Assembly: GCF_001509555.1 (NCBI RefSeq)
Contig: NZ_LMAS01000017.1
Location: 1-64,000, forward strand
Source: Bacillus sp. FJAT-29937
GTDB lineage: Bacteria; Bacillota; Bacilli; Bacillales; Cytobacillaceae
DNA length: 64,000 nucleotides
Reading direction: 5' to 3'
Numbering within the stretch: the first letter of the stretch is position 1; every line of letters starts with the position of its first letter. Positions 34,654 to 43,198 of the stretch are shown here, piece by piece. The notes beneath the pieces are model-generated. The model saw only the letters and a list, made by a program, of their open reading frames with translations. It was not told the DNA's origin and did no database searches. A program made the translations under genes and the position numbers.

Positions 34654-36012
34654 ATGATTCAGAATATGACAGAAAATCAAATCACTCTTCACATTATTAA
34701 AACATTAAAAGAAAACAAGAAAAAAGAGTTTGAAACCATTCTCGATGAATTGCAGCCTTATGATATTGCCCAAATTTACGAAGACCTTCCAGAAAAGCAT
34801 AAAACACGTTTTTTGCTTTTCATGAATGTTGACCGGCTTGCGGACTTAATTCAGGAGCTAAGCAAAGAAGATCAGCTTGAGGTTTTAAATAAATTAGGCA
34901 TCGAGAAAACAGGAGAAGTTCTCGATTTAATGGACAACGATGACTTAGCCCTTCTCTTGGATGATTTATCTCCTGAAAAAATCGCTTCTCTTCTTTCCGG
35001 AATGAAGAAAAGCGAATCCGAAATTGTTCAGGACATTATGAATTATCCGCCTGAAACAGCTGGGCGATTAATGACAAACCGCTTCGTTTGGATTCGTGAT
35101 TACTATACCATTATGGATGCGGTTGGAAAGCTTAAATCGTTTGCTGAACTTGCCGAGACCATTAATTATTTGTACGTCATTGATCAAGATCGGAAATTGG
35201 TCGGTGTTGTATCTTACCGTGACCTCCTTATTGCCGAGCCTTCCGAGATTATTAAAAATATTATGTACGAACGAGTGATTTCGGTTTCCGTGACAACGGA
35301 TCAGGAGGAAGTAGCAAGACTCGTTGAAAGATATGACTTTCTCGCGATTCCTGTCGTCAATGAAGAAAATGTGTTGATGGGAATTGCTACAGTCGATGAT
35401 ATTATCGACGTTGTAATCCAAGAAGCAAACGAAGATTTTGAAAAAATATCTGCAACCGGAAAATCCATTGATTTTGAAACAAAGGCCTTCGTTGCAGCAT
35501 ACCGAAGACTGCCGTGGCTGATTTTGCTCTTATTTATTGGAATTTTATCAGGCAGCATTATTAGCGGGTTTGAAGAAACTCTGCAAAAGGTTGTCGCTCT
35601 TGCCTTTTTCATGCCAATGATAGCGGGGATGACTGGAAATACCGGAACTCAATCTCTTGCTGTCGTTGTCAGAGGGCTTGTTTCGAATGATATCGACAAG
35701 AAAGCGGTATTTAATCTCATTATGAGGGAATTTGGGGTAAGCTTGATTATCGGTTTGATTTGTGGAATTCTAATATTTCTTATTGCTTTTTTCTGGCAAG
35801 ATAATGCCATTTTGGGAATCGTCGTCGGCGTATCATTATTCCTTACGTTAATTATTGGGACACTTGCAGGAACGATCATTCCATTAATTTTGTACCGTTT
35901 TAAAGTTGACCCTGCTGTTGCCTCAGGGCCGTTAATTACAACACTAAATGATATTTTCTCACTAGTGACATACTTTGGGATTGCAACAATGTTTATTAAT
36001 CATCTAATGTAA
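34654..36012 (+). CDS. mgtE: magnesium transporter MgtE
   Basis: This 452-residue Mg2+ channel has the MgtE layout: an N-terminal superhelical Mg-sensing domain (about 1-125), two CBS domains (about 130-255, with YVIDQDRKLVGVVSYRDLL and IPVVNEENVLMGIATVDDI), a plug helix and five transmembrane segments with the pore motif MIAGMTGNTGTQSLAVVVRG. Mg binding between the cytosolic domains closes the pore. I choose the ATG at 34654, 10 nt after GGAG, because the GTG at 34645 lies inside the ribosome site. No M-box riboswitch was recognised upstream. Confidence 0.94.
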   Translation: MIQNMTENQITLHIIKTLKENKKKEFETILDELQPYDIAQIYEDLPEKHKTRFLLFMNVDRLADLIQELSKEDQLEVLNKLGIEKTGEVLDLMDNDDLALLLDDLSPEKIASLLSGMKKSESEIVQDIMNYPPETAGRLMTNRFVWIRDYYTIMDAVGKLKSFAELAETINYLYVIDQDRKLVGVVSYRDLLIAEPSEIIKNIMYERVISVSVTTDQEEVARLVERYDFLAIPVVNEENVLMGIATVDDIIDVVIQEANEDFEKISATGKSIDFETKAFVAAYRRLPWLILLLFIGILSGSIISGFEETLQKVVALAFFMPMIAGMTGNTGTQSLAVVVRGLVSNDIDKKAVFNLIMREFGVSLIIGLICGILIFLIAFFWQDNAILGIVVGVSLFLTLIIGTLAGTIIPLILYRFKVDPAVASGPLITTLNDIFSLVTYFGIATMFINHLM

Positions 36013-36046
36013 AAGCATGGATCTTCTTCCGTGCTTTTATTTTTTG
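36011..36046 (+). terminator. terminator of mgtE
   Basis: A 10-bp stem with one mismatch (AAAAGCATGG with CCGTGCTTTT) is followed by a T-rich tail ATTTTTT. It overlaps the mgtE stop codon. Confidence 0.8.
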
Positions 36047-36097
36047 GAAACTTCTTGGCTTCTTTTTTCGTCATATAAGGTATTCAGTGGAAATGCA

Positions 36098-36126
36098 TTG
36101 AAAGGGTATTTTTTCTTTGTTACGAT
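36098..36126 (+). promoter_or_regulatory. candidate sigma-A promoter of the SEDS gene
   Basis: TTGAAA (36098-36103), a 17-bp spacer and TACGAT (36121-36126) lie 37 nt before the start codon. Confidence 0.5.
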
Positions 36127-36163
36127 GAAATAGTAAGAATGAATAGGAATAGGTGTATGCTTA

Positions 36164-37357
36164 ATGAATAAGCCAATTAAAGTAGCCGAACGATTCGATT
36201 GGACTTTATGTCTTCTTTTATTTATATTTTTTCTAATCAGCTGTATCTCTATCTATAGCGGGCAAGCATCCGGGCAATATGAAGGCAATTTTGTGTTAAG
36301 CCAGGTTAAGAACTATGTAGTAGGGATTGTGATTATTGGAGTTGTCATGTATTTTGACAGCGAACAAATCAAAAGACTATCTTGGATTCTTTACGGACTG
36401 GGGATCTTGCTTCTCATTGGGTTGTTTATCGCACCCTTAAGTTTAGTACCCGAAATAAAGGGAGCAAGGCTCTGGTATAAAGTTCCTGCACTTGGTTCCT
36501 TTCAGCCATCTGAATTCGTGAAGATTTTTCTTATCATTACGTTAAGCAGAGTCATTGCCAACCATTACGAAAAGTTTATCGTCAAAACGATCAAAACGGA
36601 TTTATATCTTTTATTTAAAATTGGAATTGTAACAGCTGTTCCATTAGGTCTGATTCTTATTGAGGATTTAGGTACTGCCCTAGTAGTCATCGCTATTGCA
36701 ACAGGGATTATTTTAGTATCAGGGATCTCATGGAAGATCATCGTCCCTATTTATGGATTAGGTGGCGCTTTTGGTGGAACCATTCTATACCTCGTCATTT
36801 GGGCGCCTGAGTTTTTGGAAAAACACTTTAGTATTCAAACGTATCAATTATTTCGAATATACTCCTGGATCGATCCAGCCGGCCATAAACAGGGCGCAGG
36901 ATTGCAGCTTTATAAATCATTGCAGGCCATCGGTTCCGGCCTTTTAACAGGAAAAGGCTTTAGCGAAAGACAGGTTTATATTCCTGATAGTCATACAGAT
37001 TTCATTTTTAGCGTAATAGGCGAAGAATATGGATTTATTGGCGGCAGTTTGGTTATAAGTTTATTTTTCCTTCTCATTTACCATTTGACGAAAACGGCTC
37101 TTGAAACGAAGGATCCATTTAATACTTATATTTGTGTGGGTGTAATCAGTATGATTACGTTCCACGTTTTTCAAAATATCGGGATGACCATTCAAGTTCT
37201 GCCGATTACAGGGATCCCTCTTCCTTTTATTAGCTATGGGGGAAGCTCCTTAATGGGCAATATGATGGCAATGGGTCTTATTTTCAGTATTAGGTACCAC
37301 CATAAAGCTTATATGTTTGCATCTGATGCCAAATACGTGGCGAAAAGAGCAAATTAA
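36164..37357 (+). CDS. SEDS family peptidoglycan polymerase, RodA/FtsW-like
   Basis: This 397-residue protein has about ten transmembrane segments and SEDS signatures: FQPSEFVKIFLII, the segment with the catalytic aspartate ILIEDLGTALVV, DFIFSVIGEEYGFIGG and PLPFISYGGSS. SEDS proteins polymerise glycan strands from lipid II together with a class B penicillin-binding protein. No partner PBP and no division cluster is adjacent, so this is probably an extra RodA/FtsW paralogue, as many bacilli have. Its particular role (growth, division or sporulation) cannot be told from the sequence. Confidence 0.9.
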   Translation: MNKPIKVAERFDWTLCLLLFIFFLISCISIYSGQASGQYEGNFVLSQVKNYVVGIVIIGVVMYFDSEQIKRLSWILYGLGILLLIGLFIAPLSLVPEIKGARLWYKVPALGSFQPSEFVKIFLIITLSRVIANHYEKFIVKTIKTDLYLLFKIGIVTAVPLGLILIEDLGTALVVIAIATGIILVSGISWKIIVPIYGLGGAFGGTILYLVIWAPEFLEKHFSIQTYQLFRIYSWIDPAGHKQGAGLQLYKSLQAIGSGLLTGKGFSERQVYIPDSHTDFIFSVIGEEYGFIGGSLVISLFFLLIYHLTKTALETKDPFNTYICVGVISMITFHVFQNIGMTIQVLPITGIPLPFISYGGSSLMGNMMAMGLIFSIRYHHKAYMFASDAKYVAKRAN

Positions 37358-37360
37358 GAA

Positions 37361-37388
37361 ATCGGGCATATTTTCTGCCCGATTTTTT
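37361..37388. terminator. bidirectional terminator between the SEDS and TauE/SafE genes
   Basis: An 8-bp stem (ATCGGGCA with TGCCCGAT) is followed by TTTTTTC on the plus strand. The minus-strand tail TTCTTAATTT is weaker. The two genes converge here. Confidence 0.8.
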
Positions 37389-38263
37389 CATACTGATCCT
37401 TTGGTTTTTGCCTTATAGTTTTGAACCTTCATAATGGATTTAATAAAGAAATACAGAATAAAGCAGCCTAGTAAAATTAGTCCGACGATACTTAAACCGA
37501 TAAGTTTAAAGATGACACTAATTAAGGTTGCAATATAGATGCTGCTAAGCAGCAGAGTTATTTCTTTATTTTCGTAATATCTCGTCAGCTTCGCGCCAAA
37601 AGATGAGCCGATGAGACCGCCCGCAACAAGAAGCAGACTTACCTTATAATTAATCGGAACCGTGAATGCGTACGATAAAAAAGCGACTGGAACGATTAGA
37701 AAAATGGTAAAAAGACTTGTTCCGATTGCTTTCTTCGGTTCCAAGCCCAAAAAGGCAACTGAAAGCGGCACAATAATAAAGCCTCCGCCCACACCTAATG
37801 TTGCAGAAACAAATCCGGCGAATGCCCCGATCAGAATCATTTTTATTATGGATGGCCCAACAGGATTGCTTTTTTCAGCCCCCTCTTTCTTACGCCCTTG
37901 TTTAAACATTTTCATGGCAAAATAAGAGAGTAAAATAATATAGAAGATCGGGATTACCCATTCATCCAAGCCTCTGTTTTCCAAGAATAGCACAAATGGC
38001 TTTGCCAGCTGAGTGGCGGCAATTCCGCTTATGCCGAGAATGATTCCATTTTTCCAAAGGATGTTTTTTAAGCGGATATGTGTGGTGATTCCTGAAAATG
38101 AAGTTCCAAGTGTAAATAATAAACTTGTCGTCACCGCTTCTATAGGAGAATAGCCAAAAAGCATGAGCAGTGGGGTTAAGATAAACCCTCCGCCAACCCC
38201 GAAAAATCCAGACAATACACTAATACAGGCACCTAATAGAAAAAACAAACTAATGAGCATCAT
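37388..38263 (-). CDS. TauE/SafE family membrane transporter
   Basis: This 291-residue protein has eight or so transmembrane segments in two homologous halves. Each half opens with the family motif: GFFGVGGGFILTPLLM (about 19-34) and ATLGVGGGFIIVPLSV (about 155-170). The family exports sulfite, sulfonates or related organic anions; the substrate here is not evident. A basic cytoplasmic loop (FKQGRKKEGAEKSN) separates the halves. It is a single gene, divergent from dps across 288 bp that hold the dps control region. Confidence 0.85.
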   Translation of the reverse strand: MMLISLFFLLGACISVLSGFFGVGGGFILTPLLMLFGYSPIEAVTTSLLFTLGTSFSGITTHIRLKNILWKNGIILGISGIAATQLAKPFVLFLENRGLDEWVIPIFYIILLSYFAMKMFKQGRKKEGAEKSNPVGPSIIKMILIGAFAGFVSATLGVGGGFIIVPLSVAFLGLEPKKAIGTSLFTIFLIVPVAFLSYAFTVPINYKVSLLLVAGGLIGSSFGAKLTRYYENKEITLLLSSIYIATLISVIFKLIGLSIVGLILLGCFILYFFIKSIMKVQNYKAKTKGSV

Positions 38264-38470
38264 AAAACCCCTTACTGAATGCGACCTTTCCTATATTGTA
38301 GATGATTTACCCGCTAAATACTAAATGTTTTACGTTTAAATCACCAAATTGAGGGGAATGTTCCATTAACAGCATAGGCTATATTATTTATGTATTTATT
38401 CGAAAAAAGAAGAAAAGCTAATAACAAAATGGTTCCTTTTATGGCTAAGCTTTTAATAATCAATACTTAT

Positions 38471-38485
38471 TTATAGTTATTATAA
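38471..38485. promoter_or_regulatory. PerR-box-like operator, nested in a 12-bp inverted repeat
   Basis: TTATAGTTATTATAA matches the PerR consensus TTATAATNATTATAA with one mismatch. It lies just upstream of the dps -35 box. A perfect inverted repeat, AATCAATACTTA (38458-38469) with TAAGTATTGATT (38487-38498), encloses it and covers the -35 box. Confidence 0.7.
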
Positions 38486-38492
38486 TTAAGTA

Positions 38493-38520
38493 TTGATTTT
38501 AATATTGTATATGTTATAAT
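38493..38520 (+). promoter_or_regulatory. sigma-A promoter of dps
   Basis: TTGATT (38493-38498), a 16-bp spacer and a perfect TATAAT (38515-38520) with an extended -10 TG one base before it. Confidence 0.8.
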
Positions 38521-38551
38521 AAGGTTAGATATAACAGAGGAGGATGTAATA

Positions 38552-38989
38552 ATGGATAACTTATATTCAGCATTAAATGTTCAAATTTCAAATTGGAGTG
38601 TCCTTTACACAAAACTTCACCGCTATCATTGGTTAGTAAAAGGACCATTATTCTTCACGCTTCATGAGAAATTCGAGGAGTTCTACGATGAGGCTGCAAG
38701 TGTTGTAGATGAGGTTGCAGAACGCCTGCTAACAATTGGCGGAACACCTGTCGCAACAATGAAGGAATACCTAAACTTGGCAACACTAGAAGAAACAAAA
38801 GGCGAAACAACTTCAAATGAAATGGTTTCAAGTTTAATTGCCGATTACAAGCAATTAAAATCCGAGCTAAAAGAGCTAGCCGATTTAGCTGACGAACAAA
38901 ATGAAGACGCAACTAATGATCTAGCAGTCGGACTCATAGCAAAAATTGATACACATATTTGGATGCTTAGCGCTTACTTAGGAGAATAA
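38552..38989 (+). CDS. dps: Dps family ferritin-like protein (MrgA-like)
   Basis: This 145-residue protein forms the Dps dodecamer that binds DNA and oxidises iron with peroxide. The ferroxidase ligands are visible in HRYHWLVKGPLFFTLHEKFE (about 24-43) and DEAASVVDEVAERLLTIGG (about 46-64). Length is typical of MrgA/Dps. It has a strong GAGGAGG site, a good promoter and a PerR-like box, which fits induction by peroxide or low iron/manganese as for B. subtilis mrgA. Confidence 0.93.
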   Translation: MDNLYSALNVQISNWSVLYTKLHRYHWLVKGPLFFTLHEKFEEFYDEAASVVDEVAERLLTIGGTPVATMKEYLNLATLEETKGETTSNEMVSSLIADYKQLKSELKELADLADEQNEDATNDLAVGLIAKIDTHIWMLSAYLGE

Positions 38990-39004
38990 TATAAGATAGA
39001 TGAA

Positions 39005-39036
39005 AAGTCAGTGAGATTCCTCACTGGCTTTTTTTC
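39005..39036 (+). terminator. terminator of dps
   Basis: A 9-bp stem with one G-T pair (GTCAGTGAG with CTCACTGGC) is followed by TTTTTTT. Confidence 0.88.
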
Positions 39037-39103
39037 GTTAAAAAGAGGAATTGGCTTCTAAATAGTGAACTATATCAATAACTATTTTGTAGGATGTGGT
39101 CAA

Positions 39104-39760
39104 TTGAAGAAATATATTGTTCTGCTTGATATTATTTTTTATGTTGTGTTTCCCTTGGCAGTATGGAACTTAGGACGTGAGTGGCTCGGGGACTACATGG
39201 CCATGATTCTATCTTCAGTACCAGGTATTCTATACAGTCTATACCGCTTTTATGAGCTTAAGAAAATTAACTTCTTCGGTATTTATTTACTAACCAATCT
39301 AATCATTGGCTTCCTCATCGATGTACTAGCAGGTTCAGCTCTCCAGCTACTGTGGAATAACGTCATTTATTCTTATATATTAGGCGCTGTTTACTTTGGA
39401 ACCATTATCTTCAAAAAGCCTATTTTTTTATATATGGCGCTTGATTTAACGGAAATGCAAGGGCAGGATCGTTCAAAGATGAAGTCCCTCTTCTTTGAGA
39501 AGAAAATAATAACGATCTTCAGCTGGATTACCGCTGGCTTTGCCCTTAAGTTCATCATTTTGGCAACGATTAAAACGTGGCTTATTCAACAATATGGTGT
39601 AGAAGCATTTGATAAAGGAATCATCTTAAGACAAATACTAAACTGGGGCTTTACGATTGTGTCATTGAGCGGTTTTTATTTTATAAACAAGGAGTTAGGA
39701 AAAGCATCTCAAGATGATGACAAGGATCCTTCTCATGAAGAAAGCCCAATCCTAAAATAA
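39104..39760 (+). CDS. VC0807-like integral membrane protein
   Basis: This 218-residue protein has about six transmembrane segments and resembles the VC0807 family of uncharacterised membrane proteins (VVFPLAVWNLGREWLGDYMA near the N-terminus, FKKPIFLYMALDL in the middle). The C-terminus is short and acidic (DDDKDPSHEE). I prefer a TTG at 39104 (KKYIVLLDIIFYVV), 9 nt after AGGA; a GTG at 39065 has no ribosome site nearby. The function is unknown. It is followed at 64 nt by the EamA gene. Confidence 0.68.
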   Translation: MKKYIVLLDIIFYVVFPLAVWNLGREWLGDYMAMILSSVPGILYSLYRFYELKKINFFGIYLLTNLIIGFLIDVLAGSALQLLWNNVIYSYILGAVYFGTIIFKKPIFLYMALDLTEMQGQDRSKMKSLFFEKKIITIFSWITAGFALKFIILATIKTWLIQQYGVEAFDKGIILRQILNWGFTIVSLSGFYFINKELGKASQDDDKDPSHEESPILK

Positions 39761-39824
39761 TAACTAAAGTTTGCAAGAAAATGGTAAGATTATCTTATGA
39801 ATACGTTTTAAGGAGCAACAGCAT

Positions 39825-40718
39825 ATGAATAACTTCAAGTACTCACTCTTTATTCTCATCGGTGCGTGCAGTTATGGGGTTTTAGCATCTATCGTCAAAA
39901 CAGGTTTAATTGCCGGCCATACAGTATATGAATTAACTGGCAGCCAGTACTTATTTGGTTTTTTGTTGCTTTTAATAACCTCTCCCTTTATTAAACGGGT
40001 AAAAATTAGCTTTAAACAAGCTGGGTCACTGATGTTAACTGGGACTGCCTTAAGCCTGACAGGAATTTTTTATGGGCTAAGCCTTGAACGTGCCTCCGCT
40101 TCCCTGGCCATTGTTCTCTTATTTCAATTCACATGGATTGGTATATTACTAGAAGCCCTTTATGAAAAGAAGATGCCAAGCAAAAATAAAATTCTTTCTG
40201 TCATCTTTCTAATTATTGGTACGGTTTTTGCTAGTAATCTTTTGAGCAGCAGCGCCCAACCTCTTCAAATAGATGGTTTGGTTTATGGATTATTATCTGC
40301 TGTTACGTATGCATCATTTATTTTTGCAAGCGGAAAAGTGGCAACAGCTGTGCCAACTATTCAAAGAAGTATTTTTATTACACTTGGAGGACTTATCATT
40401 CTCTTATTCATTGCAGGTCCTATGCTTCTTACAAATGGGGTTCACCTTGATGGCCTGTGGAAATATAGTTTAGCCATGGCGTTTTTCGGAGCGATTTTCC
40501 CAATCGTCCTTTTTGCGATTGGAACACCGAAAATTGACGCTGGGTTAGCTACCATTGTTGGGTCTGCTGAACTGCCTGCTGCGATTGTCGCTGCCATGCT
40601 TATATTGGGAGAGGAAATATCAAGTGCGCAAACGATTGGGATTGCTCTTATTTTAATTGGCATTTCCATACCCCAGCTTCGGTTTATTAGAATGTCCAGG
40701 AACCGATTAGGAGCTTGA
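39825..40718 (+). CDS. EamA family (drug/metabolite superfamily) transporter
   Basis: This 297-residue protein has ten transmembrane segments in two EamA repeats. The first repeat spans about 1-138 (with LSLTGIFYGLSLERASASLA) and the second about 148-290 (with GAIFPIVLFAIGTPKIDAGLA, then VGSAELPAAIVAAMLILGE). Such proteins export or import small metabolites; the substrate cannot be inferred. The start follows an AAGGAG site. It is likely co-transcribed with the FMN protein 25 nt downstream. Confidence 0.85.
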   Translation: MNNFKYSLFILIGACSYGVLASIVKTGLIAGHTVYELTGSQYLFGFLLLLITSPFIKRVKISFKQAGSLMLTGTALSLTGIFYGLSLERASASLAIVLLFQFTWIGILLEALYEKKMPSKNKILSVIFLIIGTVFASNLLSSSAQPLQIDGLVYGLLSAVTYASFIFASGKVATAVPTIQRSIFITLGGLIILLFIAGPMLLTNGVHLDGLWKYSLAMAFFGAIFPIVLFAIGTPKIDAGLATIVGSAELPAAIVAAMLILGEEISSAQTIGIALILIGISIPQLRFIRMSRNRLGA

Positions 40719-40743
40719 AAGTTTTTTAGGAGGGAATTAAATA

Positions 40744-41370
40744 ATGATTTTTAAGGAAACCGTTTCTTCTGAGGAAGAACTTCGCACATTATTAGGAACA
40801 CCTAGCAAGAATGTGGCAAATAAGGTAATCCATCATGTAGATCATCACTGCAAGGATTTTATCGCAAAATCTCCCATTCTATTTATTTCAACTTCGGATG
40901 CAAATGGAAACTGTGATACTTCTCCCCGCGGGGATGCGCCTGGTTTTGTACATATCATAGATCAGCAGCATATCGTTATTCCTGAAAGACCCGGAAACAA
41001 ACGGATAGATTCGCTGAGGAATATCATTGCTAATCCCCATGTCGGTCTAATCTTTGTCATTCCAGGCCTCGAAGAAACTTTAAGAATAAATGGAAAAGCA
41101 TGCATCATTAAAGATTCGGATATTCTCGAAAAAATGGCGGTTCACGGCAAGGTCCCTTCACTTGGCATCGGGGTACAGGTAGAAGAGTGCTTTATCCATT
41201 GTGCAAAGGCCTTTAAGCGGTCAAAGCTTTGGTACCCAGAAACTTGGGCCTCAAAAGATCAATTGCCATATCCACCGCAAATATTAGCAGATCATATTAA
41301 TTTACCAGATGTAAATAGCGAAACCATTCATACATCTCTTGAGGAAAGTTATTCGAAAAGACTGTATTGA
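40744..41370 (+). CDS. FMN-dependent PPOX-type (pyridoxamine-phosphate-oxidase-like) flavoprotein
   Basis: This 208-residue protein is of the split-barrel FMN-binding class. SPILFISTSDANGNCDTSPRGDAPGF (about 46-71; given as two halves, SPILFISTSDANG and NCDTSPRGDAPGF) and IPERPGNKRIDSLRNI are typical of the MSMEG_1061-like subgroup. These proteins bind FMN or similar cofactors and often have unknown substrates. The site AGGAGG stands before the ATG. A strong terminator follows. Confidence 0.82.
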   Translation: MIFKETVSSEEELRTLLGTPSKNVANKVIHHVDHHCKDFIAKSPILFISTSDANGNCDTSPRGDAPGFVHIIDQQHIVIPERPGNKRIDSLRNIIANPHVGLIFVIPGLEETLRINGKACIIKDSDILEKMAVHGKVPSLGIGVQVEECFIHCAKAFKRSKLWYPETWASKDQLPYPPQILADHINLPDVNSETIHTSLEESYSKRLY

Positions 41371-41393
41371 AAAAGAGAGGTAAAAGCATTGGC

Positions 41394-41427
41394 AGACCAA
41401 ATCGCGTATTGATTTGGTCTTTTTTTC
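41394..41427 (+). terminator. terminator of the FMN protein gene
   Basis: A perfect 10-bp stem (AGACCAAATC with GATTTGGTCT) is followed by TTTTTTT. Confidence 0.9.
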
Positions 41428-41456
41428 TGTAAAACTGCAAGCCTATGATACTCCCT

Positions 41457-41637
41457 GCGGACACTCTTTCCGTTATCCCAGCCAAATTGGGCAATTCCTA
41501 ATGTTTGTGGACAGGGGTTCCTTTATTTTGCCAAAAAGCATGGATTTCATTGTGTTTTTTCGTCAATAGCGGCTTTTGTGTCCTCTTAGCCCCTGAATTG
41601 GGCGCATTTAATTGAAATAACGCACTCTGTGTCCTCG
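41457..41637. repeat. cluster of four GGACA-type dispersed repeats
   Basis: Four copies of a motif like GAGGACASWGNKTCCGTTAT lie at 41457-41478 and 41506-41529 (plus) and at 41562-41586 and 41613-41637 (minus). Single copies are at 11383 and 63617. The gene-free stretch 41371-41735 holds the terminator at 41394 and this cluster; no other gene is seen. Confidence 0.6.
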
Positions 41638-41735
41638 AAAATTTTTTATTGACATTCCCTCTTTTCAGGAGTATTTTATTAAACACATTATTTTGGGGAA
41701 CTCTTTAATAGAGCTTAATTATTGGAGGAATTTTC

Positions 41736-41792
41736 ATGAAAGGGCATTTTTCCTTTTTGGGAAAAAGGGGGCAGATGAGCCATGATGAATAA
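41736..41792 (+). CDS. candidate 18-codon leader peptide upstream of the potassium channel gene
   Basis: An ATG at 41736 follows the strong site GGAGGA by 6 nt and encodes MKGHFSFLGKRGQMSHDE before TAA at 41790. Its end overlaps the start of the channel gene by 11 nt. A hairpin inside it (CCTTTTTGGGAAAAAGG, 41752-41768) covers the ribosome site of the channel gene, so translating this peptide could expose it. The peptide itself may have no function. Confidence 0.5.
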   Translation: MKGHFSFLGKRGQMSHDE

Positions 41793-43104
41793 AACATTAA
41801 AAATCAGTCCACCTCAGCTTCTCGTACTTGTATTTGCATTCTTTATTGGTGTCGGGACAATCCTTTTAAAACTTCCCATATCTACAGAGCACTCTATTTC
41901 GTGGGTTGATGCACTGTTCACGACTACATCTGCTATGACAGTAACGGGTCTCAATGTTGTTGATCCAGGTTCGACCTACACTCTATTTGGAGAGATTGTT
42001 ATTATGTGTCTCATCCAATTAGGCGGCTTAGGAATTATGTCATTTGCTGTTTTGATTTATTTCATGCTTGGAAGGAAAATTGGCTTTAAAGAGCGGCTCA
42101 TTATGCAGCATGCTTTGAATCAGACTTCACTTGGGGGAATTATTCGTCTTGTTCGGAATTTATTTATCTTTTCTTTTGCCATTGAAGGCTGCGCCGTTAT
42201 TTTGCTTTCGATCCGTTTTATCCCTGAATACGGTTTAGCAAAAGGTCTTTACTACAGTTTGTTTCATTCTGTTTCAGCCTTCAATAATGCAGGTTTTGCT
42301 CTTTGGGAGGATAATCTTATGGGCTTTGTAGGAGATCCTGTCATTAATCTCGTGATTTCGCTTTTATTTATTATTGGCGGGATTGGCTTTACGGTTTTAA
42401 TTGATTTGAGAAGAGCCAAAAGATTTCAAGAGTTATCTTTACATTCCAAGCTTATGATTACAAGCACAATTGCTGTCAACATAGCATCAATGATTATTAT
42501 TTTTCTTTTAGAATACAATAATCCAAACACATTAGGGCCTTTAACCGGCTGGGAGAAATTCTGGGCCACTTATTTTCAAGCCGTTTCCCCTAGAACTGCC
42601 GGATTTAATACGATTGATCTTAGCGGCCTTGAGGATCCCACTGCGTTTTTCATGACTTTACTCATGTTTGTTGGTGCTGGCAGTGCTTCTACAGGCGGCG
42701 GGATTAAGCTGACAACCTTTATTATTTTTATTCTAGCTGTAACAGCCTTTATACGAGGGAAGAGCGCTATTGTAGTTTTTCGAAAAACCATTGCTGATAC
42801 ATTCGTTATTAAAGCTTTAGCCATTACAATGATTAGCATCCTGTTTATCTTTATCGCGATATTCTTCCTTACCATTACAGAAAATCAGCCTTTTATAAAA
42901 CTTGTTTTTGAAGTCCTGTCTGCTTTCGGTACCGTTGGACTCACAATGGGACTAACGGGAGACTTATCTGAAATTGGGAAACTGATCATTATCTTTATTA
43001 TGTTCCTTGGCAAATTAGGCCCTTTAACATTAGTATTTTCATTTGCCCGCCATCAAAAGGAACAAAAAGTGCGTTATCCTAAGGAAGATATATTAACAGG
43101 ATGA
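41782..43104 (+). CDS. KtrB/KtrD-type potassium channel subunit
   Basis: This 440-residue TrkH/KtrB-family membrane protein has four pore repeats. The selectivity segments read TTTSAMTVTGLN (about 49-60), VSAFNNAGFA, VSPRTAGFNT and LSAFGTVGLT, each with the central glycine. The flexible gate segment GAGSASTGGGIKLTT is also present. It conducts K+ (and Na+) with a cytoplasmic KtrA/KtrC ring. No ktrA/ktrC gene is adjacent, which is the arrangement of B. subtilis ktrD. No c-di-AMP riboswitch was recognised upstream. Confidence 0.9.
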   Translation: MMNKTLKISPPQLLVLVFAFFIGVGTILLKLPISTEHSISWVDALFTTTSAMTVTGLNVVDPGSTYTLFGEIVIMCLIQLGGLGIMSFAVLIYFMLGRKIGFKERLIMQHALNQTSLGGIIRLVRNLFIFSFAIEGCAVILLSIRFIPEYGLAKGLYYSLFHSVSAFNNAGFALWEDNLMGFVGDPVINLVISLLFIIGGIGFTVLIDLRRAKRFQELSLHSKLMITSTIAVNIASMIIIFLLEYNNPNTLGPLTGWEKFWATYFQAVSPRTAGFNTIDLSGLEDPTAFFMTLLMFVGAGSASTGGGIKLTTFIIFILAVTAFIRGKSAIVVFRKTIADTFVIKALAITMISILFIFIAIFFLTITENQPFIKLVFEVLSAFGTVGLTMGLTGDLSEIGKLIIIFIMFLGKLGPLTLVFSFARHQKEQKVRYPKEDILTG

Positions 43105-43198
43105 AAATATACTGGTTGGCTTGTAGAGAGGATTGATCTACAAGCCTTTTTTGACGCTTTTAGCCGAAATAACTTCGCCTTTTTGCAATTTTCCCTGC

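Noticed and set aside
41640-41735. c-di-AMP (ydaO-type) riboswitch upstream of the potassium channel gene
   Set aside because: The interval is too short and has none of the conserved GGGGA..CGC elements.
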